NCBI GenBank assembly: GCA_020444005.1
Contig: JAHLLU010000008.1
Span: 1 to 20,995 of the forward strand
DNA length: 20,995 nucleotides
Source: an archaeon
GTDB taxonomy: Archaea; Thermoproteota; Bathyarchaeia; TCS64
Direction of reading: 5' to 3'
Shown here in pieces: positions 8,015-14,481 of this stretch. A model generated the notes under the pieces. That model had not been told where the DNA came from. It did not search any database and saw only the letters and a program-made list of their open reading frames with translations. The translations under genes were made by a program, and so were the position numbers. Position 1 is the stretch's first letter, and each line of letters opens with the position of its first letter.

Positions 8015-9205
8015 TTATCTAAGATAGGCTCTGATGAGTTGAATTATCTTTCTAGGGCTACGTTTCACCATACCAGCTAACGCAATGGTAACATTATCAC
8101 CGTTTGCCATGGATAGAATATCCTCCTTAGTGATGATATCATTTAAAGAGTTCAAGTCATCATCCGTGAATTTGTCTAGCATCTCCACGATTCTGCCACT
8201 CTCTTTAATACGCTTACCCCAGTTCTTGTCAAACTCCACCTTATACTCGTGTAACCGCTTCTCAGAAACATCTCCTTCCTTGACGGCTTCAGCGGCTACC
8301 TTACCCGCCATCTTACCTGATTCAATACCGCTGTGAATGCCTGCCCCAGTCATAGGAATTAGCATTCCAGCGGCATCACCAACAAGCATCAGACCATTCA
8401 TTATGTATTTTTCAATGGTTCCACTAACAGGGCAGATTCCACCCGTTTTCTTGAGAATCTTAGCATTTCTGAACCTCGGATCATTGCCAATAAAGTCTTT
8501 CAGATATTCAACCGCTGAATTATCATGCTTTTTCCTAACCCCTACCCCAACATTAGCTATGGATTTACCTTTAGGAAATACCCATGCGTATCCCCCTGGT
8601 GCGTATTTTTCCCCTATATAGAATTCATTCACAGTAGGGTCCTCAAGATCCAAACCACCTAGCTGATATTGAGCACATGTGAGGTAATCGGGGAAGTATC
8701 TTAAGAGTCCCGCGCGTCTCCTGATAATGCTCCAGTGACCATCCGCTCCAATAACCACTTTAGCAAAAAGTGATACCTCTTTGCCATCATTTAACGCCTT
8801 GACGCCAACTATTTGTTTTCCATCCCAGATTACGTCAATAGCTCGGGTTTCTGTCATTAAATTTGCTCCAGCATCAACCGCGTTATCAGCGAGCGCTTTG
8901 TCAAAGGCCTGTCTATCTAGTGTGAACCCAGTCCAGTTTTCAGAAGTAATATCCAACGAGTTACCGTTAGGCGCGATAACTCTAGCAGTACGTATCTGTT
9001 GCGTTACATACGGGAAAACAGCCTCAAGACCTCCCGCCCTGATCCCACCTATGCTTAAGCCTTCAGCACAATAGACTGGAGTCCCAGGAACCTCATGTTC
9101 CTCAATAAAAATTACATCAACTCCTAGCTCTGCTGCGGTTTTAGCTGCCATGCTGCCTGCTGGTCCAGCCCCGACGACAAGAACGTCACAGTTATACTTC
9201 TGCAT
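8015..9205 (-). CDS. Geranylgeranyl reductase family FAD flavoprotein (probable digeranylgeranylglycerophospholipid reductase)
   Basis: FAD-dependent enzyme expected to saturate the double bonds of the isoprenoid chains of archaeal membrane lipids. Visible: the FAD dinucleotide fold VGAGPAG (11-17) with IEE (34-36), the family motif YCAEG (45-49), a second FAD motif ADGHWSIIRRR (154-164), the substrate-side YAWVFPKG (206-213), and GDAAGMLIPMTGAGIH (276-291), the GD motif plus the loop that follows it. Length 396 aa is normal. The N-terminus is set by the ATG directly before the fold. A TATA-like palindrome sits about 32 bp upstream. Archaea often carry several paralogues, so assignment to the phospholipid reductase rather than another polyprenyl reductase is likely but not certain. 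Confidence 0.88.
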   Translation of the reverse strand: MQKYNCDVLVVGAGPAGSMAAKTAAELGVDVIFIEEHEVPGTPVYCAEGLSIGGIRAGGLEAVFPYVTQQIRTARVIAPNGNSLDITSENWTGFTLDRQAFDKALADNAVDAGANLMTETRAIDVIWDGKQIVGVKALNDGKEVSLFAKVVIGADGHWSIIRRRAGLLRYFPDYLTCAQYQLGGLDLEDPTVNEFYIGEKYAPGGYAWVFPKGKSIANVGVGVRKKHDNSAVEYLKDFIGNDPRFRNAKILKKTGGICPVSGTIEKYIMNGLMLVGDAAGMLIPMTGAGIHSGIESGKMAGKVAAEAVKEGDVSEKRLHEYKVEFDKNWGKRIKESGRIVEMLDKFTDDDLNSLNDIITKEDILSMANGDNVTIALAGMVKRSPRKIIQLIRAYLR

Positions 9206-9230
9206 CTTGTGCTAGAACTATCTAATCTCC

Positions 9231-9242
9231 AAGATATATCTT
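9231..9242 (-). promoter_or_regulatory. Palindromic TATA element of the geranylgeranyl reductase gene
   Basis: AAGATATATCTT is a perfect 12-bp palindrome centred about 31 bp from the ATG at 9205. It can serve as the TATA box. The rest of the 9206-9352 gap is A/T-rich with small inverted repeats (for example GGAT-TTT-ATCC near 9275-9285) and no supportable gene. Confidence 0.45.
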
Positions 9243-9352
9243 ATTATTTTTGAATAATCCTTGTAATGAACTAAGGGATTTTATCCAATATTATAAAAAT
9301 AATAGTTGAAAATAGAGGTAATCAATATAATTAGAAATATTAGACAAGTATT

Positions 9353-9571
9353 CTATCGATCAAGTACCTTTTTGGCTGCTATCTCTATGTCTCTTGCCTT
9401 TACGGTTTTACGGCCAGCATGATGAGCGTAATCTATAGCTTCTGTAGCTATACGGACTCCTATCTCTTCTAGTGCGTCACCCAAAGCATTAGCGCTTTCT
9501 TCGCTAACACGTTCAGCGCCAGCGCGTTTGATCAGTTTATGCATCGGTGCCGTTTTAATTTCGTTGGACAT
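9353..9571 (-). CDS. Archaeal histone (HMf-like, single histone fold)
   Basis: 72 residues that form one histone fold with no tail: helix 1 APMHKLIKRAGAERVS (8-23), long helix 2 EESANALGDALEEIGVRIATEAIDYAHHAG (24-53), then RKTVKARDIEIAAKKVL (54-70). Key DNA-contact residues of the HMf family are visible: the Arg in AERVS (Arg21) and the RKT motif (54-56). It should dimerise and wrap DNA as hypernucleosomes or tetramers. The 6-residue N-terminal lead (MSNEIK) is slightly longer than in HMfB. Promoter on the minus strand near 9604-9617. It stands alone between the reductase and the DUF2079 gene, with A/T-rich flanks on both sides. Confidence 0.97.
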   Translation of the reverse strand: MSNEIKTAPMHKLIKRAGAERVSEESANALGDALEEIGVRIATEAIDYAHHAGRKTVKARDIEIAAKKVLDR

Positions 9572-9603
9572 CCTATTCCCTTCTATTTTCCTATTTCTTT
9601 TCG

Positions 9604-9617
9604 ATAAATATTTAATA
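9604..9617 (-). promoter_or_regulatory. TATA element of the histone gene
   Basis: On the minus strand, ATTAAATATTTATC lies about 33-46 bp before the ATG at 9571, which would give a short leader of roughly 10-15 nt. A purine stretch GAAGGGAATAGG just before the ATG could be a weak ribosome binding site. Confidence 0.45.
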
Positions 9618-9624
9618 CTTACGA

Positions 9625-9668
9625 GCCTTTCCGCCTAGAAGGCATATTTCCGGCTTTTTTCCTTTTTT
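9625..9668 (+). terminator. Stem-loop followed by two T6 runs in the histone/DUF2079 gap
   Basis: GCCTTT (9625-9630) can pair with GAAGGC (9638-9643) over a 7-nt loop; T6 runs follow at 9655-9660 and 9663-9668. T-rich tracts terminate archaeal transcription, so on the plus strand this could stop RNA antisense to the histone gene and protect the DUF2079 promoter. No plus-strand gene is seen to end here, so the terminator reading is tentative. The rest of 9572-9797 is A/T-rich promoter DNA, including CTTAAAT (9769-9775), 23-29 bp before the ATG at 9798. Confidence 0.3.
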
Positions 9669-9797
9669 AATTCAATAAACTTTAGTTTTAAATAATAAAC
9701 CGGTAAAAACCCTGTGTATCTGCTGAAATGATATTGATTATAAGATATTTTAACGGTTACAGCAGTCTTAAATCAATTTTGAATCGACACTGAATAG

Positions 9798-11759
9798 ATG
9801 AATTTCTGGGGAAAAATAAGGGAAAACCAGTATGAACTGATAATAAACCTCGCAATAGTCATTTACACAATAACTCTCACTTGGTTCACAATTGCAAAAC
9901 ATAACACTTTTACAACTTATGCATGGGACCTCGGGATATTTGATCAAGGCTTTTGGACAACAATAAACCAAGATAAGATATTCTACTACACATGCGAACT
10001 GCATCTCAGTGAATCAGGCAGTTTTTTCGGTATCCACTTTAGCCCGATACTGTTCACAGTACTTCCCATCTATTATCTTCATCAATCCGCCGAAACACTG
10101 CTATTCATACAATCACTAGTCTTAGGGCTTTCAGCATATCCTATCTATCAAATAGCTCAACTATACCATAACAAGAAAACAGGTTGTATCCTAGCTTGTA
10201 TTTACCTTCTGAATCCTGCGTTACATGGAGTGAACTGTTATGATTTTCACGTGCAAGCGTTTTTACCATTGATACTTGGATACGTCCTATACTATACATT
10301 ATCCCGAAAATGGTTATCATTTATTATAGCCACTAACCTTGCATTAGCAGTACAAGAACAAGTCTTCTACCTTATGGCTGCATATACCATATTCTTAGTA
10401 ATAATAATCATAAAAGAGCATAAACAGGAGACAAAACGCACCCAGTACCTAATCATTATACTCTTCCTGATAACTGCGATAGCTTGGAAACTAATCTCAG
10501 GAACAGTAATCAACTTTTACAACCCGGAAATACCTGCACACCTAAAAGCAGGACAACATTATGCCGTTCTTGGTGTAAATGACCCGCTAGAAATCCCATT
10601 ATATGCCTTAACTCACCCAGTGAAAACCTTTCAGGCATTAAACTATGAATGGTACAACAAGATAGGATACCTTCTCTGCTTATTCACACCATATCTCTTT
10701 GCAACCTCACAGCTACCATTATACCTACTTCCGACAGCGCCTTGGTTTGTAATATCTCTACTAAGTAACTATCCCCCATACTATAGAGTAGGGTTTCAGT
10801 ACAGCGCATACGTGATACCCTTCATATTTAACGGCTTCATAGCTGGAACAAATCAACTTCTAAACGAAAGAGGCATAGAAACCATACATAAAACAATCAA
10901 AGTAATCGCTATACTCTCCATAATCACAGGAATAAGCCTCTCCCCCATAAGTCCCCTAACATGGGGTATGCACCTTAGCCCAGCATACGAGAAACCAGTC
11001 AAAACCAACAGAACTACCCGTATAAACCAGATTATAGACATAGTCCCAAAAAAAGCATCAATACTAACACAAGACAACCTCTTCCCACACTTCTCAAACC
11101 GACAAGAAGCATACGTCATGATCCCCCCAACCTATAAGGACGTAAAGACGTGGAAGGATGCCATCAACTGGGTAACTGGATTAGAACCAGAATATATCCT
11201 AATAGACCTAGAAACAGACCCACATAACACCATTAAATACGCTTTCACCTCTATCCGACAAGGCAACTATCAACTACTAGCCTTCTACGACAACGTTTAC
11301 CTCTATAAACGAGACTACACAGGAGAAGCCATCACCTATGAACCATTCAACATCACATACACATACAACGACCTAATACCCCAGAACATGAAACAACAAA
11401 ACGACCTAAACAGCACCATAGGCACAGTACTCTCATATCACAACATGAGCATACAGACCCGGACCCTCTGGTATGGGCCATACGAGATAGTACCACGAGG
11501 TAACTATATAGTAACCTTTAAACTCAAAACAACAGACAATCGCATCAACGAAACAATACAACTAGACGTATACTACAACCAAACAACACTAAACCCCGTA
11601 TACATCACCGATTCAATGCTAATGAATGATACATGGACAAATATAGAACTAAATTTCACACTCCCCCAGATAGCCTACGACCTAGAGCTAAGAGGCATAC
11701 TACTAGGACTAAACACCACCATCGTGCTTGATACGATACGCATCGAGGAACAGCAATAG
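9798..11759 (+). CDS. DUF2079 multi-pass membrane protein with C-terminal beta-rich domain
   Basis: 653-residue polytopic membrane protein. The N-terminal part (about 15-385) has some ten or more hydrophobic helices and the DUF2079 signatures AWDLGIFDQGFW (42-53), GIHFSPILFTVLPIYYL (77-93), LLFIQSLVLGLSAYPIY and ALHGVNCYDFHVQAF (141-155). The layout (acidic residues in the first external loop, many helices) recalls GT-C-fold, lipid-linked-sugar-using glycosyltransferases, but that role is inference. From about 400 on the protein is soluble and probably extracellular, and the end (WYGPYEIVPRGNYIVTF to the C-terminus, about 555-653) looks like a carbohydrate-binding-type beta sandwich. Codon use in the 3' half is almost entirely A/C-ending. 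The start ATG fits a TATA element (9769-9775) for leaderless transcription. No partner gene nearby. Confidence 0.85.
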   Translation: MNFWGKIRENQYELIINLAIVIYTITLTWFTIAKHNTFTTYAWDLGIFDQGFWTTINQDKIFYYTCELHLSESGSFFGIHFSPILFTVLPIYYLHQSAETLLFIQSLVLGLSAYPIYQIAQLYHNKKTGCILACIYLLNPALHGVNCYDFHVQAFLPLILGYVLYYTLSRKWLSFIIATNLALAVQEQVFYLMAAYTIFLVIIIIKEHKQETKRTQYLIIILFLITAIAWKLISGTVINFYNPEIPAHLKAGQHYAVLGVNDPLEIPLYALTHPVKTFQALNYEWYNKIGYLLCLFTPYLFATSQLPLYLLPTAPWFVISLLSNYPPYYRVGFQYSAYVIPFIFNGFIAGTNQLLNERGIETIHKTIKVIAILSIITGISLSPISPLTWGMHLSPAYEKPVKTNRTTRINQIIDIVPKKASILTQDNLFPHFSNRQEAYVMIPPTYKDVKTWKDAINWVTGLEPEYILIDLETDPHNTIKYAFTSIRQGNYQLLAFYDNVYLYKRDYTGEAITYEPFNITYTYNDLIPQNMKQQNDLNSTIGTVLSYHNMSIQTRTLWYGPYEIVPRGNYIVTFKLKTTDNRINETIQLDVYYNQTTLNPVYITDSMLMNDTWTNIELNFTLPQIAYDLELRGILLGLNTTIVLDTIRIEEQQ

Positions 11760-11806
11760 CCTAAACGTTTAAAAGGGCGGTATAGATGGTATCAAAGGCA
11801 AGAAAC

Positions 11807-11810
11807 GGTG
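11807..11810 (+). promoter_or_regulatory. GGTG ribosome-binding site fixing the TTG start of eS17
   Basis: GGTG, complementary to the archaeal 16S rRNA 3' end, lies 7 nt before the TTG at 11818. An upstream TATA-like CGTTTAAAAG (11766-11775) would give a leader of about 20 nt, so this gene appears to use a leader with a ribosome-binding site. Confidence 0.5.
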
Positions 11811-11817
11811 CGTCAGT

Positions 11818-12054
11818 TTGGGAAAAGTACGTACAGAAATGATAAAAAGAATAAGTCTGGAGCTACTAGATAAATACGAGTACAGCTTCCAGCCAGAGTT
11901 TGAGCCCAATAAACAGTTCCTCAACGAGATCGGGCTAGACGTAAGTAAGAAACTAAGAAACAAGATCGCTGGATACATCACCACAGTCGTTAAAGCAGAT
12001 ATGCTAGCTGAGGCGATGGAGGAAGCCGAAGAGGCTCTCCAAGAATTACAGTAA
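11818..12054 (+). CDS. rps17e: Small ribosomal subunit protein eS17 (S17e)
   Basis: Archaeal/eukaryotic-type 30S protein. The opening GKVRTEMIKRISLELLDKY (2-20), the NKQFLNEIG segment (31-39) and VSKKLRNKIAGYITTVVK (42-59) match the eS17 family from start to end. The domain normally ends just after IAGYIT; here an extra acidic helix (ADMLAEAMEEAEEALQELQ, 60-78) makes it longer than the usual 60-70 residues. The start is TTG, because MGKVRT is the family N-terminus and no ATG is in position. It is followed 59 nt later by the SerK-like gene, which has its own promoter-like sequence. Confidence 0.93.
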   Translation: MGKVRTEMIKRISLELLDKYEYSFQPEFEPNKQFLNEIGLDVSKKLRNKIAGYITTVVKADMLAEAMEEAEEALQELQ

Positions 12055-12077
12055 TTACCTTACACATATTCTATAGG

Positions 12078-12103
12078 TTAAAATTAATAATATCCTAGAT
12101 ATT
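12078..12103 (+). promoter_or_regulatory. TATA element and overlapping inverted repeat upstream of the SerK-like gene
   Basis: The A/T-rich GTTAAAATTAA (12078-12088) is centred about 31 bp before ATG 12114. Directly after it lies a perfect inverted repeat AATATC-CTA-GATATT (12089-12103). Its place between the TATA box and the expected start of transcription is where an archaeal repressor would block polymerase, so it is a candidate operator. Confidence 0.4.
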
Positions 12104-12113
12104 ACTGTCTGAG

Positions 12114-12980
12114 ATGTCTAAACCTCCGGCCGCATATACTATAAACCATGAGGGCTTACGGCTTGACATAGCCCTTGTAGAAACAGAAAAATTATTGATC
12201 CATGAGCAGATCATTCCATACAGGCTAAACAAACTAAAGGCAAGCATAGAACGCGACGGAGTACAGTCAGCACCAATACTAGTAGATCGAAGAACCCATG
12301 TTGTACTTGACGGGATGCACAGAACCACGATAATGAAAGAACTAGGCTGTAGGTTCACATGTGTGTGTCTCCTCGATTATTTTGATCCCAGCATAACAAT
12401 CCAACGTTGGTGCAGAATGGTACCTGCTCCGTTCAACAAGAAAAACGCCGAGACAATACTAAATGAGTTGGATCTTAAACATGAGTCATTTGATCTGGTT
12501 GAGAGCCCAGAAGATGATGAAAGTCTCTTATTGATATTCAAAGACTCTGGGATCAAAATAATAACTGAAAACGATGATCTCGTTGAGGCGTTTAAGAAGA
12601 GCTACAAACTGGAAAGGAAGCTTCAGGAGTGGGGTTACAAGATAATCCATTGTACAGAGTCAGAGGCGCGGGAAAACCTGACTTCAGGAAGTTTTGAAGC
12701 CACAATGTATCTACCCAAGCTGGATAAATTAAAGGTGCTTGATGTAGCTCAAAAAAAGAATGTATTTACACCAAAAGCAACACGGCACAGATTACCAGCC
12801 CGTCCAGTAGCAGTAAATGCACCACTCAGCTTACTTAGAGACAAGGAGATTACCGTCGAGGAAGCAAACAGAAGATTGTACGATATGCTAAAGGACAAGA
12901 AGATTAAACGATTTGACCCCGGTACTGAATGGATGGGTAGAACCTATGATGAGGCACTATACGTCTTCTCAGATTCTTAG
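12114..12980 (+). CDS. ParB/SerK-like protein (candidate free-serine kinase family)
   Basis: The N-terminal ParB-fold domain shows TEKLLIHEQIIPYRLNKLKA (24-43), a HE pair (30-31), PILVDRRTHVVLDGMHRTT (54-72) with DGMHR (66-70), and LDYFDPSITIQRW (87-99). DG-x-HR is the nucleotide-phosphate loop of ParB-like enzymes. The LDYFD...W motif and the HE pair recall the ADP-dependent serine kinase SerK of Thermococcus and the SbnI kinase rather than chromosome-partition ParB; in SerK a Glu at this position is described as the catalytic base (from memory). No HTH domain for parS binding is seen. The C-terminal half (about 120-288) is a separate alpha/beta region with a basic stretch ATRHRLPARPVAV. Its 3' end overlaps the convergent phosphoribosyltransferase by 12 bp. 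Kinase activity is an inference. Confidence 0.7.
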   Translation: MSKPPAAYTINHEGLRLDIALVETEKLLIHEQIIPYRLNKLKASIERDGVQSAPILVDRRTHVVLDGMHRTTIMKELGCRFTCVCLLDYFDPSITIQRWCRMVPAPFNKKNAETILNELDLKHESFDLVESPEDDESLLLIFKDSGIKIITENDDLVEAFKKSYKLERKLQEWGYKIIHCTESEARENLTSGSFEATMYLPKLDKLKVLDVAQKKNVFTPKATRHRLPARPVAVNAPLSLLRDKEITVEEANRRLYDMLKDKKIKRFDPGTEWMGRTYDEALYVFSDS

Positions 12981-13559
12981 ATAACGACTAATCTCATGCT
13001 CAGAATAACCTATATCTCTGAGTTTGTTTGGTATCTCTTCTTTTGATAATCCCCTTTCTGATAGCATATGCACTAGATCTTGTATTGATTCATTTGGCTC
13101 CCATGGGTAGAGTATCCATTTGTCAACCATATCAGCGTAATAATCGGGCTTAAACTCACTCCAAGGCTTATGATGAAGAGTAGCAACCTTCACAATTGCT
13201 GCTCCTTTATCTTCCGTATATTTCTTTACAGCCATCAGGCTGTGGCCACTATCTGATACATCATCAACAACAAGTACCTTCAGCCCCTTTATCTGAGCGT
13301 TCAAAGGAAAGAGCACTTGGGGCTCCTTCATCTTCTCATTTACACTACTATAGTAGATTACCTGCAGGCTCGCTAGTTTTCTGATGCCTAATTGGTCACT
13401 TATGATACGGGCTGGGTCGAAGCCACCTCTACTTATAGCTATCATGATGTCTGGAATGAAGCCATCTTGTTTGATCTTGTCGGCTGTTTTTTCTGCTGCT
13501 GCTTGTACATCGTCCCACGTTAGGTAAAGGAATTTTAATTCATCCATTATCGACACCAT
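12969..13559 (-). CDS. Purine-type phosphoribosyltransferase (COG2236 family)
   Basis: Type I PRTase. The PRPP-binding loop VLVVDDVSDSGHSL (95-108) is clear, preceded by the AISRGGFDPARIISDQLG segment (41-58), which binds pyrophosphate in this family, and the YLTWDDVQAAA start typical of archaeal xanthine/guanine/hypoxanthine PRTases. It should salvage a purine base with PRPP; which base cannot be told. A C-terminal extension (about 155-196, LVHMLSERGLSKEEIPNKLR and on) looks like a small helical domain seen in some archaeal members. Two starts: ATG 13559 (MVSIMDEL) and ATG 13547 (MDELKFLYL). A TATA element 30 bp from 13559 favours that one as a leaderless start. Its stop lies inside the 3' end of the convergent SerK-like gene. 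Confidence 0.88.
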   Translation of the reverse strand: MVSIMDELKFLYLTWDDVQAAAEKTADKIKQDGFIPDIMIAISRGGFDPARIISDQLGIRKLASLQVIYYSSVNEKMKEPQVLFPLNAQIKGLKVLVVDDVSDSGHSLMAVKKYTEDKGAAIVKVATLHHKPWSEFKPDYYADMVDKWILYPWEPNESIQDLVHMLSERGLSKEEIPNKLRDIGYSEHEISRYLRI

Positions 13560-13584
13560 GAGATAGTTATCATCATGAGACGCA

Positions 13585-13595
13585 TTTTAAATAAA
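13585..13595. promoter_or_regulatory. Single TATA element apparently shared by two divergent leaderless genes
   Basis: TTTTAAATAAA sits between the divergent phosphoribosyltransferase and Fe-S protein genes. The centre of its TTTAAA core (13588.5) is exactly midway between ATG 13559 (minus) and ATG 13618 (plus), 29.5 bp from each. This spacing is also the reason to prefer 13618 over the upstream in-frame TTG at 13600. Confidence 0.5.
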
Positions 13596-13617
13596 GCGCT
13601 TGCGGTCTAATCCCATC

Positions 13618-14472
13618 ATGAACGCTGAATCCCTCGCTACATGGCTTACAAATATCATAAAAGAATACATCGCTAGTCCAAAAAACTCGATGGAAAAATG
13701 GGATAACGAGCCAGCATGGGGTGAACCTCTTGTCGGGTTCAGCAGCGGCGCTGATCCATTATACCAGTTTTACAAAGAGGATATAGGAGACTTCTATATT
13801 CTCCCCCATGAGTACATGAAACATAAGTATAAACGAGAATACAAACCTGAACAATTATCCGTTGTAAGCTGGATACTACCACAGACCGAGGCAACCAAAC
13901 GAGATCACAGAAAAGAAACCCACTTCCCCAGCGAAAGATGGGCAAGATCAAGGATATTCGGAGAAAAAGTAAACGTCAAACTAAGAGATCATGTGGTAAA
14001 ACAACTAGAGAACAATAGAATTGACGCTGTTGCACCAATGAATAGTTCTATTTGGAAAGGTGCGACTTCCGAAAAGTATGGTTATGCATCTACTTGGAGT
14101 GAGAGGCATGCAGCATATGCGGCTGGATTAGGCACTTTTAGCCTAACAGATGCATTGATTACACCTGTTGGAATGGCGATGAGAACTGGAAGCGTTGTAC
14201 TTGACGCGGTTATCAAGCCATCTCCGAGGATATACCAGAATCATACAGAAAATTGTTTATTCTTAGCAGAAGGAACCTGTGGAAAATGTATTGAACGTTG
14301 TCCTATAGGCGCAATAACCAAGGATGGGCACAATAAAGTACTATGTAGGGCATATGTCAATATGACACGTCAATATGTGCAACGCCATTTTGGTTTCGAG
14401 GGATATGGTTGTGGTTTTTGTCAAACAAATGTACCGTGCGAATCAGGAGTACCAGAAAAACCAATAAAATAA
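13618..14472 (+). CDS. QueG-like (COG1600-related) iron-sulfur protein
   Basis: 284 residues from ATG 13618; the frame is open to a TTG at 13600, but TATA spacing favours the ATG. The middle part has WSERHAAYAAGLGTFSLTDALITP (160-183), which parallels the E-R-x-x-A-x-x-A-GLG segment of epoxyqueuosine reductase and the cobalamin-dependent reductive dehalogenase fold. Eight Cys follow: C213, C221, C224, C228 (CGKCIERCP), C243, C265, C268, C274 (CGFCQTNVPC), enough for two [4Fe-4S] clusters. A cobalamin site cannot be judged by eye. Archaea make archaeosine, not queuosine, so a QueG role is improbable; a redox role in cofactor or one-carbon metabolism is possible but not shown. No corrinoid or pterin genes are adjacent. 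Confidence 0.75.
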   Translation: MNAESLATWLTNIIKEYIASPKNSMEKWDNEPAWGEPLVGFSSGADPLYQFYKEDIGDFYILPHEYMKHKYKREYKPEQLSVVSWILPQTEATKRDHRKETHFPSERWARSRIFGEKVNVKLRDHVVKQLENNRIDAVAPMNSSIWKGATSEKYGYASTWSERHAAYAAGLGTFSLTDALITPVGMAMRTGSVVLDAVIKPSPRIYQNHTENCLFLAEGTCGKCIERCPIGAITKDGHNKVLCRAYVNMTRQYVQRHFGFEGYGCGFCQTNVPCESGVPEKPIK

Positions 14473-14481
14473 GGAAAAAAT

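Noticed and set aside
8085..9074. Three plus-strand open frames opposite the geranylgeranyl reductase gene
   Set aside because: Antisense shadows of a complete flavoprotein gene with all motifs in frame.
9206..9352. Small RNA or C/D box RNA in the A/T-rich gap
   Set aside because: No pair of C and D boxes or stable fold was found by eye; the gap is explained by the reductase promoter and histone 3' region.
11786..11842. Short 18-codon upstream ORF overlapping the eS17 start
   Set aside because: No ribosome binding site of its own and the peptide has no recognisable feature; probably chance.
12114..12980. Chromosome-partition ParB with a nearby parS
   Set aside because: No HTH domain, no ParA gene and no clear parS-like palindrome; motifs fit SerK/SbnI better.
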